A stretch of DNA of 64,000 bases from Neckera pumila (taxonomy: Eukaryota; Streptophyta; Bryopsida; Hypnales; Neckeraceae), in contig OZ018413.1 of assembly GCA_963969595.1 (NCBI GenBank), positions 15,923,711 through 15,987,710 of the forward strand, in the 5' to 3' direction. The position numbers and the translations under genes are program-made. The first letter of the stretch is position 1, and every line of letters starts with the position of its first letter. Below are positions 24,787-35,750 of the stretch, one piece after another. The notes under the pieces were generated by a model. That model ran no database searches and was not told where the DNA came from. It saw only the letters and a list, made by a program, of their open reading frames with translations.

Positions 24787-25473
24787 ACTTCACAAGCTCA
24801 CTTTTTGATGAAAAAATGTCCAAAATGATGGTGCCTCTTTGGACTCTTTTTCCTAGACAAGTTGGCTACATACTTGAAAATTTTCACTTCATTTGGAATT
24901 GTACAACATATAGGAAAAAAGTAGTAAGTAGATAATAGTAGAGAATTATTCAAAATACAAAATTGTCAAGAATTTAAGTATGGAACTAAAAAATGCTAAT
25001 CCCAATGGTGGCAATGTTGTAATAAATAATCTATATCCTACGTTGTTTGTTTTTTCAAAAAATATTGAAAATTGAGTAAGATAAAGGACTTCAAAGTTCA
25101 TTTTAGAATAGAGAATCCATAACTGTCCGCAAATTTAAAATCTTCATAACTTTTGACTCATTGATCAAAATGCAATGATTCAAAGCTTTTTACCTATGTA
25201 AAACTCTAGAGAACTAGTTTCAAATTTTTGTTTTCGAAAAAAGTGATTTTTTTTTATCTGCCCAGACTACCCAATTGCCAAAAAAAGTTATATATTAGGC
25301 TATAACTTTTGACTTGTACTTCCAAATGTCATGAAATTTGGTGCATATGAAAGATATTCCTCACCCCCACCTTCTATTAAACTTTCAGCCAAAATATGGA
25401 AATCTCTAGTCATACGTACCTGCCCAAAAATTCTACACGGCCAAAAAACGCATGTTGGTCCTTTAGGGGTTAA
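24787..25473. mobile_element. Truncated TTAA-family element, subfamily B, reverse orientation
   Basis: It starts abruptly at about 24787 in the middle of the subfamily B body (CTTCACAAGCTCACTTTTTG) and runs to an intact end GGTCCTTTAGGGG-TTAA (25470-25473). The missing end is roughly 220 bp. The breakpoint is fused to the 5' end of the RING relic, so an apparent small minus-strand frame here is a junction artefact. Confidence 0.7.
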
Positions 25474-25507
25474 GTGAGTTTTTTAGTATAGTCCTAGATA
25501 TAAGATT

Positions 25508-26369
25508 TTAACCCCTAAAGGACCATTGATCCTTCAGGGGACAAATGGGATTTTGGGCAAGTACCTACAGGCTGAATTTTGGTCGTGATTTTTCAAAACT
25601 TTTTTTGAAGATAAAAAAACTGCTAAGCTTCGTGGGAATATAATTATTTTTTCAATAAAAGTTTTGCAATTTTTTAGTTTTTTTTAGTTTATTTGTCTTA
25701 TAGATTATATTTTTGTCTATCCGGAAAGCTTTGATTCATTTCATTTGGATTTGTTGTGAGAAAGTTATGGACAATCTTGTTTTTTGGGCACTTAGAGCAT
25801 CTTTTTGTAAAAAATAACTTATAGGATTCATTTCTGAATGCTATTTTAACAACTTTTCAAAAAAGAAAGTTCCACAAGGTTTAGATTTTTTGCTATAACA
25901 ATCTTACCAGGTTGGAATTAGTGCATTTTAATTCCATATAAAAGATATTAATATTTTAGATTTTCCTTCTACCTCGTACCTACTTCTACTTAACAATTTT
26001 TTTAATAATGAAAACTGAGTTTTTTTAGATTTTCTTTTTTTTCCTAGACTCTCAACTCAATTCTCTATAAAGATTAAAAGCTCAAACCTATACAATGAAA
26101 AAGATTTAAGTTAAAAATATTCAAAGTCATAAAATCTAATCTCGCAATGTGTTGAACAACTTAGTTTTTCACTTTAAACGAATATATCTTGCAATCTTTG
26201 TGGTCAAAAATTCTGAAATTTTTTCTCCACATTGTCAAATCAGTTTGGTATAAGATCCTACAATTAGATGTGAAAAAAACAAATTTCAATTTTCTTTACT
26301 CTTTGCTATAAAAATGGCAGTTTTGAGTGTTTTTTGGTAGAAAAATGGCCCTGGTCCTTTAGGGGTTAA
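25508..26369. mobile_element. TTAA-flanked piggyBac-like element, subfamily A (copy nested in a foldback element)
   Basis: TTAA (25508-25511), body 25512-26365 (854 bp), TTAA (26366-26369). The termini are CCCCTAAAGGACC and GGTCCTTTAGGGG. The subterminal stem GATCCTTCAGGGGAC corresponds to that of copy 2. No coding frame. Confidence 0.85.
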
Positions 26370-26471
26370 GTAATGACCTCTAAGGCAAATTTTAGCAAAA
26401 ATTTTACTAGAAATACATGTGTTTCTAGTAAAATTTTGCTGAAAATTGTCTTAAAGGTCCTTACTTAAAAG
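26366..26471. repeat. About 106-bp near-perfect palindrome
   Basis: TTAAGTAATGACCTCTAAGG at the left pairs with the reverse complement of the right side, which ends CCTTACTTAA. The centre is GAAATACATGTGTTTC. The arms are about 50 bp with a handful of mismatches, so the transcript would form a long hairpin. Confidence 0.75.
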
Positions 26472-26938
26472 CTTATGTGTAGGACTATATTTAAAAACTT
26501 ACTTAAAACACCCCATTCTCTTGTAGTGTGATCCCCTAAATAATGCTCTCTCAACAATGTATTCAATTGCAAAATACTTTGCTCTATATGCTCTCTCTCT
26601 TTTCATTAAAGATAAGTAGAAATTTATTTCATTACTTAGTAATGAAATCACATGTTCTAAAATCTGCAAATTTTTTGATAAAAATTTGAAAATTTCACCA
26701 TTGCTGTATATTTAAGTTTTGAACATCATGGTGTAAACTAAAATTCTGTGTCTGTAGAAAATTAGAAAATTATTAGATAGTGGTTATAGGTCCAAAGCTT
26801 ATATTGTAATAAAATATTCAATTCAGGTATTTTACAAAAGTTCAAATAGAAGTAGAATCTACTCTTGGATCCGGTTTACACCATATTCAAAAAGCTTGGG
26901 ACCTCTTAAATTCTCAAAGTAGTAATTGATCAAGAATT

Positions 26939-27157
26939 CACTATAAGAAACCCGCATTTTAGGTAACAAGCCCCAATTTTTTTTAAAGGGATTTTAGGTG
27001 ATGTCAATGTTGACAATTCATTGTTTTTATGTCAACAAGAACGTCCAATATAATATCAATGTTGACATAAAAACATTGGGCTATCAACATTGACATCACC
27101 CAAAATTTGTTTAAAAAATTTAAGGCTTGTTACATACAACCCGAGTTTCTTATAGTG
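26939..27157. mobile_element. 219-bp CACTATAAG-ended MITE
   Basis: The left end is CACTATAAGAAACCCGC; the right end, reverse-complemented, is CACTATAAGAAACTCGG. The inside folds as a long hairpin built from ATGTCAATGTTGACA-type units. The ends match the large element at 28332-31183. The flanking triplets ATT and AGT do not match, so no duplication is visible here. Confidence 0.65.
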
Positions 27158-28331
27158 AGTAGTGGTCCAAATTGGATTTATATTTTGGCCAAGGTCCATG
27201 CCATTTCTCATGGATGATAAATCCATTTGGAATCCTACATGGCCAAAATGCATAATGTATGCCCATTTCAAGGAACTTTTGACCGCCTCTTTGAAGTAGG
27301 ATTAACGGATTTTTTAGAGACTATTAACTAGCTAAAAGCTCACAATTATAGATTTTGTCTATTTGACTGATCTTGTGGTTCACAATGTTGGATTGAATAA
27401 TAAATAGATATGGCCCAACTACAAAATCTTTCGGGTTTACTTAAATGCCATTACTTTTTCTTTTCTGAAACTGCAACCTCCCATGGTTACATCTAAAAAG
27501 TGGGATACCCTTGAGTGCTTGTAGTTTCTTAACCTTGAAAGGACATAGCCCTTATAACCAAGGTAGTCACCAAAATGCTTTGATTATTGGACCAAGAGGT
27601 GTATTCTTTGTTTCTACAATGAATCGTGAAACCAACCATTAGATACTTTTTATCCTCATTGTCATTCTGGAATTTAACTTGGTTTGGACTTGGTATAAAC
27701 GATCACTTAGTGTACTTTGTTGGGCCTAGTTATTTTCAAAAAAGATCATCTTAATTTCAAAAATTCAAATAAAGAGCAATCATGATGTACAAGTTGCTAA
27801 AACACATTTAAAGGGTATCATATATCATCCCGTTTTTAGCATCTTCTGATGTAGAAAAATTAATAATACCTCTACAAAGGAATTTTCATCACTATTGACT
27901 ATGGATACATTCAATAATTCTTAAAAAAATTAGATACAAAATCTCAATTCTTCATCCAAAATTTTGCATCTGAATCATCCAAAGGTCAATTTTTGATTCC
28001 AAACACATTGAGGGATTAACCATCAAAGGACATTTGAGGTCCAAGGACAGCCACCTAAACTTGGGTTTCAAAATCTTTCTTAAATAGGCATTATATAACT
28101 TATTTAAATGACCAAACAATGATGAGCTTCTGCCCTCCTCAAGGCCATGACCAATCTCAAAACCGTTATTCAAATTTTTTATCAAACTTTCTAATGCAAA
28201 AACTACAACTTCAAATTGTAATTCAAAACCCAAGACTTAGCATAATAGATGCATCATCTAAAGAAAGAGAATGCATGATATCAAGGACGGAAGTTTACAT
28301 TTAGCTAAATAGGGTTGTCGCAAGAAACATG
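27158..28331. other. Intergenic DNA, no supported gene
   Basis: Moderately AT-rich. A minus-strand 93-codon frame at 27952-28233 has plausible composition but no recognisable domain, and its neighbourhood is full of stops. It may be a relic of a transposon-encoded protein; I could not show it. Confidence 0.4.
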
Positions 28332-28669
28332 CACTATAAGAAACCCGTATTTTTTTTATCCCTGGATTCTGCTAACCAATGTCGGAAGTGGTGTCTTGAA
28401 ATGTCTACGTAGACGTCCAAAAAATCGCGTTGCTCAAGACTCGGGTTTGACATCAGATTTGACGTCGGACATCAACATGCTGGGGGACCGGATGTCCAAA
28501 AAATATGGGTCAACGCGGTCCTCAAAGGCCGCCATGTAGCTGCCACCTAAGCGCCACATGTGCACGGGCAGCCACGTAGGAAAAGTTTTCATCCATTTTT
28601 ACCATAAGGTGGCATCTAAGGTGGCATATGACGTGGCGGCAGGAAAAGTGACATGGCATCCAGCAAGGA

Positions 28670-28689
28670 TGACGTGGCATGCCACGTCA
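28670..28689. promoter_or_regulatory. Perfect 20-bp palindrome TGACGTGGCATGCCACGTCA
   Basis: Two abutting inverted TGACGTGG boxes. TGACGTGG is known as a binding core for plant bZIP factors, including ER-stress-type bZIPs. It lies inside the CACTA-like element amid several other ACGTGGC/GCCACGT copies (28540-28690). Whether it is functional is unknown. Confidence 0.6.
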
Positions 28690-28979
28690 GCATTTTTTTT
28701 TTTTTGTCTAAGAATTTTCATACTATCTTTAAAGATGTCAACATAGACATCTATACGTTTTCTGAGACATCAACTCAGACGTCCAAACATTTTCATAGAC
28801 GTATTTTGAAACATCACCTTAGACGTCCAAATTTCTTGTGACATCAATGTAAACATCTACTTTTCATCATGAATACCTCTGGCAATGTTTGGTATGATCT
28901 AGGAGAACAAAATGATGTCACATTAAACATTCATGGAATGGACTATTCAGCATGATGTTAATATGGATAGTCTCACATG

Positions 28980-29112
28980 TCTCATATGATGTCCCTCATG
29001 CATGTCATATTGTCCAATATAACATGTCATATACAATACACCATACATTATACATTATACATCATACATCATATATCATACATAATACGCCATACAAAAT
29101 ACATCATAAATG
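28980..29112 (+). repeat. CATACAT(T/C)A microsatellite-like tract
   Basis: Runs of TACATTA, TACATCA and CATACA repeat for about 130 bp within the CACTA-like element. Open frames across it are repeat artefacts. Confidence 0.6.
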
Positions 29113-29169
29113 GCAATTATGTCACATGGCTTCAAAAGCCACTTGATGTGAGTTTATGGAGGGGAAAAG

Positions 29170-29775
29170 ACGAGCTCTTTATACAAGTGGAGTGGTAGAG
29201 GGGAAGACAAATTATATGGGATATTGAAAACATTGGATTTAAATTCTGGTGGAGCAGCACACAGACGTCCAGTAGGATGTTTTTTGCATGATTCAAAGGC
29301 CGCTATGATGACATCTCTATAGATGTTATACCAACTGTGACTATGTTTCTTAAAACATCTAGAAGTCTATAAAAACATACAAGAAAACATCTCAATGTTT
29401 TATAAGATGTCTTTAGTGACATCTCTACGTCTATTTAGACATCTCCAATACAAGTGTAGAAAATGCAAAGATGGGCTCTTTATACAAGTGGAGTGGTAGA
29501 GGGGAAGACAAACTATATGGGACATTGAAAACACTGGATTTAAATTTTGGTAGAGCAACATACAAACTTCCAATAGGATGTTTTTTGTATGTCTCAAAGG
29601 CTGCTCTAATGATGTTTCTATAGACGTTATACCAATGGTGACTATGTTTTCTAAAACATCTAGAAATTTACAAAAATGTCCAAAAAAACATCTCAACGTT
29701 TTATAAGATGTCTCCAGTGACATCTCTACATCTACTTAGACATCTCCAAAATAAGTGTAGAAAACACAAAGAGAC
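29170..29775 (+). repeat. Direct tandem duplication of about 300 bp
   Basis: Two adjacent copies, about 29170-29471 and 29472-29775, each begin GAGCTCTTTATACAAGTGG or the variant GGGCTCTTTATACAAGTGG and contain the same AAACATCTCAA and AGATGTCT series. Visible differences suggest substantial divergence, so the duplication is not recent. Confidence 0.75.
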
Positions 29776-29788
29776 AGCCCCGCTATAT

Positions 29789-29808
29789 TGACGTGGCATG
29801 CCACATCA
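29789..29808. promoter_or_regulatory. Second, slightly mutated copy of the bZIP-type palindrome
   Basis: TGACGTGGCATGCCACATCA differs from the perfect palindrome at 28670 by one base. Both lie in the same CACTA-like element about 1.1 kb apart. Confidence 0.55.
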
Positions 29809-30046
29809 ACATAATTTTATGCCACATCAACTAATTTACACGTGGCATGTCATGTCATATGCCATGTCATCTTATTTTCTTCAAAAGCTGCTCAGAGGCT
29901 ACCCAATCCCTTTTTTTTAACCTTGGTCAGACTTTTATCCAAGAAAAAAGTGATTTTCCAAAAATTACCCTCCTTGAAATTTTTCTCCCAAAGCTGATGT
30001 GGCCATCCATGTTTTTGCGGATGCCTTGTTGGACATCAGTGAATCC

Positions 30047-30975
30047 TTAACCCCTAAAGGACCATTGTCCCTTCGGGGGACAAATGCGTTTTGGGGCACG
30101 TATCTATGGGCTGAAATTTTCTTCTGATTTTTTGAAACTTTTTTTGGAGGTAGAAAAGCTGATTATCTTCATGAGAATATAATTTTTTTTACAATCGGTG
30201 CTCGGGAACAAAAGTTATGACCAAATAAGCTCAAAACAAGGAACGGCGGGCAGCAAAAAAAATCTTGCAATTTTTTTTTTTTTTTTTAAAGTATTTTTTT
30301 TCTCATATATTATATTTTTGTCTATCTAGAAAGCTTTGATTTATTTCATTTGGATTTTCTATGAGAAAGTTATGGATATTCTTGTTTTTTGGGCAGTTAG
30401 AGCATCTTTTCGAAAAAAATAACTTGTAGGACCCATTTCTGAATGTGATTTTTCAAATTTTTCAAAAATTTTTTTTGCATGGTTTCGTTTACTTGCTAGA
30501 ACAATCTCACCATTGGAATTAGTGCATTTTAATCCCATCTAAAATTTATGAATATTTTAGATTTTCCTTCTATCTCGTACCTACTTCTACTTAATAATTT
30601 TTTTAATAATGAAAATTAACTTTTTTTAAACCTTTTTTGGGGGCTAGATTCTTAACTCAATTCTCCGGCATAAATTTTAAAAGCTCAAATCTCTGTAGTG
30701 CAAAAAAATAAAGTTAAAAATGTTCAAAGTCGAAAAATCTAGTCCCCCAATGTGCTGAAAAACTTGTTTTTTTCACTTTAAACGCAGATATCTTGCAATT
30801 TGTGCGGTCAAAAATTCTGAAATTTTTTCCACACACTCTTATAATAGTTAGGTGTAAGATCCTATGGTTAGATGTGGGAAAAAAAAAATTTCAAATTTTT
30901 TTTTTTTTTGCTATAGAAATGGCAGTTTTGAGTGTTTTTTGGCAAAAAAAAGGACCTCAGTCCTTTAGGGGTTAA
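30047..30975. mobile_element. TTAA-flanked piggyBac-like element, subfamily A, nested in the CACTA-like element
   Basis: TTAA (30047-30050), body 30051-30971 (921 bp), TTAA (30972-30975). The termini are CCCCTAAAGGACC and GTCCTTTAGGGG, with the subterminal CCCTTCGGGGG stem. Its position inside 28332-31183 shows it inserted after the host element. Confidence 0.9.
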
Positions 30976-31189
30976 AAATGTCATCCAAAATCTCAATGTC
31001 CTTGGGAACACTGACTGGTTCCATTCAAATTTTCCGCAGTCATCTGGAACATCCTTGGAAATTTACCCTAAACTGCAATCCTCTTCTTTAACGTCTTGAT
31101 GTCTCAGCGGACATAGTATGTTAGGCCTTAGACATTGCATATTTCTGGGCAGACATAAAAAAAAAAACGGGTTTCTTATAGTGATGAGT

Positions 31190-31790
31190 GTCCTTTTTTG
31201 TCCCTTTAGCCTTGGACGGGTGTTTTTTTGCTCATAACTTTTGTGTTGTATGTTCATTTCTATTGAATTTGAAATGAAGATACATGTAGTAGTTGTAGAC
31301 ATTGAATAATTTTTTCAATTTTTTTCAAATTAGTTTACTATTTTTAAACTTCTCCCAATTAGATGTCTAATTTGGCCATTTAGGGGGTATTGTTTCTAAT
31401 CCAAAAATGCAAATTTGAAGGTCAAAATTGGGATACAAAGACTTATAATAAAGTTACACAAGACTACAAAGAGATTTTCTACGAATTATGAAGTGTCCAG
31501 CTTCCACATGTGTTCGAAATGCACTACCTTTGTGCACATGCAGAGAACACAATTTTTTTCCCCAAAGATGCAAATGGTTGAAAAGAAGCACCTTCAAGTT
31601 AGAAAAAATGAATTTTGCATGAATGAAATTTTTGAGTTTTTTTACTATTTTCTAGAAATCAAAATCCAAAGTATCTATTTTTTTGCATTTTCCATCAATC
31701 TTTTTTTGTGCATAATTTATAGAAATAAATTTTTTGGGGCTTGAATTTTCGTATTTTATTTTATTCTTTTTAAATTCCAAAAGTCACAGT
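31190..31790 (+). repeat. Dispersed repeat, shared with 36478-37050
   Basis: The text around TTTAGCCTTGGACGGGTG and CATGTGTTCGAAATGCACT reappears in the same orientation 5.3 kb downstream with small changes. Both copies lack a conserved open frame. Function and class unknown. Confidence 0.6.
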
Positions 31791-32509
31791 ATTAGGCCAT
31801 TTTGAGACAAAATCGGCAAGTGTTTCTTGCATCAATCCAATATTGGAGGAGTTTTCTTCAAGATTCTCTAAAAGTCCAATCCCTTGGGTTGAATTTGCTG
31901 TTTGAAAGTTAATCTTCAAATGAAAATATGATTAATCATAAAGTATGTGAAATGAAGAACGAAGAGCCTGGATTTGAGAAAAATACAGAATGAAAGTCTT
32001 TGAAGCACCAAAACTAGTATCTGATGGAGTTTGGTGTTGTGTTTTTTTATACCATACTCTTAGTTAAACCTTCCTCAAACACCTTTGTAACAAACTTGAG
32101 AGACCTATACAATTAACTCTAACGTAACATAACTACACATAAAATTGCAAAAATAAGCAATTTAGCACGGGTTCCATTACAATGTTGAAAAGACTTTTTG
32201 TTGGATCTTGTTGGTAGTCAAAAGGGAGATTCTAGGTACTCTTAGAATGCATTTTGGAGACAGCGTATGAATAAACTATGAATTGTCAAAGTACTAGCCA
32301 AATAGGATTTTGGATAACCAACTGTAGACTCTCTCATAAATAAAAAAACGGAAGCACATTTCAGGCAATAAAGAACCAAGATTGTGCAATTTTAGAGTGA
32401 AGTTGAAATTAGGTGTAGTTACCTTTTACTGAATTATATTTCAGAAAATTGAACTCCCCAAAATATCAGGACCTCCTAAGGTAGGAGGCTTGAAAACAGT
32501 TTGGGCATT

Positions 32510-32805
32510 TTTGAACCAAACATGATACAGAGGTACATTTTGCTTTCTCCAATTAACCAAAATGTACAAACAATGTACATTCTAGCAGAGGTGGTCGCTT
32601 TTCAAGCCCTATGGCATTTCAACTCAAAATTTCATAACTCATTCCACAAAGCTCCAATTTATATGAAACAACTTGGGTCACATGCCATTTCGTCTTGTCT
32701 TTCAAGGAAAATTTACTGAAATATTTCAAGATGTTTGACCTCCCCAAAATTCAGTTTCATCGCTTAGATGATCGCTTTATAGACGTCCTACCTTTGTCTC
32801 CCACC
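32510..32805 (+). repeat. Uninterrupted copy of a host repeat that is interrupted at 53.5-56.3 kb
   Basis: Begins near ACAGAGGTACATTTTGCTT and ends in the flank of the TTAA element at 32806. The same text recurs in pieces at about 53550-53637, 53846-53960 and 56215-56280. The gaps are filled by an AGAACCTCT-ended MITE and by a block carrying two TTAA elements. Confidence 0.55.
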
Positions 32806-33737
32806 TTAACCCCTAAAGTTTCATGACTATGTAATCACCAAAAATGCTCCAAAACTGTCATTTCTAATACAACTACCAAATTTTTGGAAAAAAAACATTT
32901 TTTGACACATATAACCGTAGGATCTTGTAGTATGATATTTCAAAAACATGTGGTAAAAATTTCAGAAAATTCCACCAAGTGGATCATAAGATATAAGCAT
33001 TCAAAGTCTTGAAAACCATTTTTTCAATCCTGCGAAAAACTGGGCAGCTGCACTTTGCAAGCTCAATTTTCAATGAAAAGACGCTGATAAAGGTGGTGCT
33101 TCTTTGAATTCAATTTCCTAAACAAGTTGTCTATATGCATGAAAAATTTCACATCATTTGGAATTGTACAACATACAGGAAAAAAATAGTAAGTAGAAAG
33201 AAGTAGAAAATGCTTCAAAATACTAAATTGTTAAAATTTTAATCATGGAATTTAAAAAAGCCAATCCCAATGGTTGTAATGTTGTAATAATCAATCTACA
33301 TCCTAGGATTTTATTTTTTTCCAAAAATATTGAAAATTGAGTTAAATAAACGACTTTAAAGTTTTTTTTAGAGTAGAGAATCCATAACTGCCCGCAATTC
33401 AAAAACCCTCATAACTTTTGACTCATTGATTGAAATGGAGTGACTCAAAGCTTTTTAAGTACATATAAATTTAGAGAACCAATTTCAAAAAAAAATTCCG
33501 GAAAAAATGATTTTTTCTGATCTGCCCAAACTGCCCGGTTACGAAAAAAAGTAACATATTAGGTCACAACTTTTGACTCGTATTTCGAAATGTCATGAAA
33601 CTTGGTAAACATGAAGATATTCCTCGCCCTCACCTTCTATTAAAATTTCAGCCTCAAATATGGATATCTCTAGTCACACGTACCTGCCCAAAATTTCTAT
33701 ACGGCCAAAAAACGCATGTTGGTCCTTCAGGGGTTAA
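32806..33737. mobile_element. TTAA-flanked piggyBac-like element, subfamily B, reverse orientation
   Basis: TTAA (32806-32809), body 32810-33733 (924 bp), TTAA (33734-33737). The left end is CCCCTAAAGTTTCATGAC and the right end is GGTCCTTCAGGGG (one T to C change in the terminus). It matches copies 1 and 52628-53546 in the body. Confidence 0.85.
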
Positions 33738-33810
33738 GTCTCCTGTAGGGGAATTCCAAACTATCCGTAGGATTCGACTTAAGTTCCGTTATTTTAGTTG
33801 TTGACGCGTC

Positions 33811-33948
33811 ATGGAAGCTGCCTCGACGGAGGCCCTGCTTGCGGACATGCTCAAAGTCGGCAAATCATGCTGCTCAGAAGAAGGAGACGCGAAGGAGCGC
33901 AAGTTTAGTAAAAGGAAGGAGGGAATATTTCAACTGGCGGTCAATTGA
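33811..33948 (+). CDS. Possible 45-codon small ORF or first exon
   Basis: A GC-richer patch directly beyond the transposon carries ATG 33811 followed by MEAASTEALLADMLKVGKSC and a lysine/glutamate-rich tail, ending in TGA at 33946. Composition is coding-like against the AT-rich background, but I recognise no family and see no continuation downstream. It could be a gene fragment captured or stranded by the neighbouring element. Confidence 0.2.
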   Translation: MEAASTEALLADMLKVGKSCCSEEGDAKERKFSKRKEGIFQLAVN

Positions 33949-35559
33949 AAAGAGTGGAGTGCCTTTGGCTGCCTCTCCTTGGAAGGAATGATTCAACCTG
34001 CCATTCCATTCATGACAAGTGCCTTGGGATTCGTGGAAACGACAGTAGTGTACCTATGCCGTTGCCACAGTTTAATATCAAATAAAAGCAAAGTACTTTC
34101 TATTTTTTAGTTCATAAAAAATATTCAAAATTCAATCTATCCATATCCATATCTTTAACCTTTAAATGCCAAAGTCATTAGATGACATTTGAGGTCTCTA
34201 AGAGACTACGAGTTATCTTGCATTCCTAGACTGCGGGAACACAGGATAACTATTGGCTGATGTGGCCAAAACTGTACTATGTTATTTTCCTTCATTTTTT
34301 TTTGAAAAGAAATAAATTTTGACAGTCCGTACCGGCTGTTCGCAAAATCGGGCCTGAAACAGCCTTCCAATGTTATCTAATGGAACATTTTGCGGCCAAT
34401 GAATAATTGGGAATCTCCTTTGTAAGACAAAACTGCAACTATTCATCTTTGGAATTTTGTTGTAAGAAAGAGAGGTCTTCTACAATAGTTTGACCTCCAT
34501 TGAGCACTTTTGTTTTTTTCAAAGTCAATGATGCCATATAGTGCCAAAAAAGATGATTTCCACAGTCACCAGCCCGACGTCAAGGGATAAGACAAGCTAT
34601 TTGTTTGTTTTGTTATATTTGTTTGTTTTGTTTGTTTGTTTGTTGCGTTGAGATCTCTCGGGCTGTACGTCCCCCGACCGCATACTTGGTACTATCAGAA
34701 AGGCCTCAACAAGGAAGGGTGCACGGGGTTTGTTTTGTGGCGTTTGGATCTACGGTGTGAAAGTTATAGAATTTCGAAGTTTTAATGAATCAAAAAATTA
34801 ATAGATTATTTTTGCTTTTAATTAAGGAGATTAAGGAGGGCTTAGCCATCACTTTTGACATCCACATGTTACATTGAACGTTATTATTGACATAAAGATA
34901 CAGGTTGTTATATTGGACGTCCTCTAAATCCGTCTCAAAAAATTATGCTAGCATCACCTAAAATGCGGGTTTCTTGTAGTGTGTGAAAGTTATTGAATTT
35001 TGAATTTTTATGAATTAAAAAATTGAAGAAAATTACTTTTATTTTTGTTTTGGTTGTGGCAATGGCATAGGGCACACTAGTACCTTATTGAGGCCTCTTG
35101 TGTGTTGCGGTGTGAGAGGTTGCATTCTTGATACAAACAGAAAGCTTTATGCACGAAGGAGTGCAAGGGCTTTGTGTTTTGGGCATTTGGACATGTGATG
35201 TGAAAGTTATTTTTTTTTTAAATAAAACATAATTCAAAATATAAAACTAAATAAAAACAAACATAACTTTCATACCGTAGGTCCAAATGCCTCAAAACAA
35301 AATCCATGCACCCCTCCTCTCGCAGAGCTTTCTAATGGTATTTAGAATATTTCTTAGATCTCACCGTATCAAACAAATAAACAAAAAAAATAAACAACCT
35401 AATTTAAGGTATAGCTTTTGCATTTTACATTACATTATATTGCCATCCTAAAGAAGAAAATGATATAATTTATGGAATAATTGTAGTTTTGTATATATGA
35501 GATGCTCGGAATTTGTGCAAATAAACCAAAGATGAAACTACCCAAATTATACTCTGCAT
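33949..35559. other. Intergenic DNA with GTTT repeats and a partial CACTA end
   Basis: A GTTT/TTTG microsatellite lies at about 34602-34645. At 34964-34981 a CGGGTTTCTTGTAGTG terminus matches the right end of the CACTATAAG family, but its left partner is unclear. Segments near 34320-34390 resemble the reverse complement of 56750-56850. No gene supported. Confidence 0.45.
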
Positions 35560-35750
35560 ACAATGGAACTTCTCTAAAATAATAGATCCAGACTAGGTTG
35601 ATTATACTACATTAGAGAGGTTATTACATTAGGGAGTGTCATTACAATAATGACATTTGTATACGTCCTTGGCTAGGACTAGACAATCAATATTACCTTA
35701 GAGATGTTATTACTTTAGAGAATATTATATTTAGAGAGGTTCTACTACAC
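35560..35750. mobile_element. AGAACCTCTCT-ended MITE (about 190 bp)
   Basis: The left side ACAATGGAACTTCTCTAAAA mirrors the right side, whose reverse complement is AGTAGAACCTCTCTAAATAT. The interior is AT-rich and partly self-complementary (ATTACA and TGTAAT units). Related to the element at 53638-53843. Confidence 0.55.

Larger units (their letters stand above)
25470..26506. mobile_element. TTAAGT-ended inverted-repeat element interrupted by another element
   Basis: The left arm at 25471-25506 (TTAAGTGAGTTTTTTAGTAT...) pairs with the right arm near 26470-26506, whose reverse complement begins TTAAGTAAGTTTTTAAATAT; about 28 of 36 positions match. Between the arms sit a complete TTAA-family element (25508-26369) and an internal palindrome (26366-26470). 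The host element alone would be a small foldback-like MITE. Confidence 0.5.
28332..31183. mobile_element. CACTA-like non-autonomous element (2852 bp) with 3-bp duplication ATG
   Basis: The left terminus CACTATAAGAAACCCG at 28332 is mirrored by the right terminus CGGGTTTCTTATAGTG ending at 31183. It is flanked by ATG at 28329-28331 and ATG at 31184-31186. CACTA/En-Spm elements start with CACTA and make 3-bp duplications, so this fits. The interior is packed with AGACGTCC and GACATC units, a 300-bp tandem duplication, bZIP-type palindromes and a nested TTAA element, but has no transposase frame. Confidence 0.7.

Noticed and set aside
27400..28233. Possible retrotransposon polyprotein remnant on the minus strand
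   Set aside because: Stops in every frame and no recognisable reverse transcriptase, integrase or RNase H motif.
33595..33804. 69-codon frame similar to a frame at 52576-52770 (both with HEDIP, PQIWISLVT)
   Set aside because: Both lie across the ends of subfamily B elements in opposite orientation; the similarity is that of the repeat DNA, and other copies do not keep the frame.
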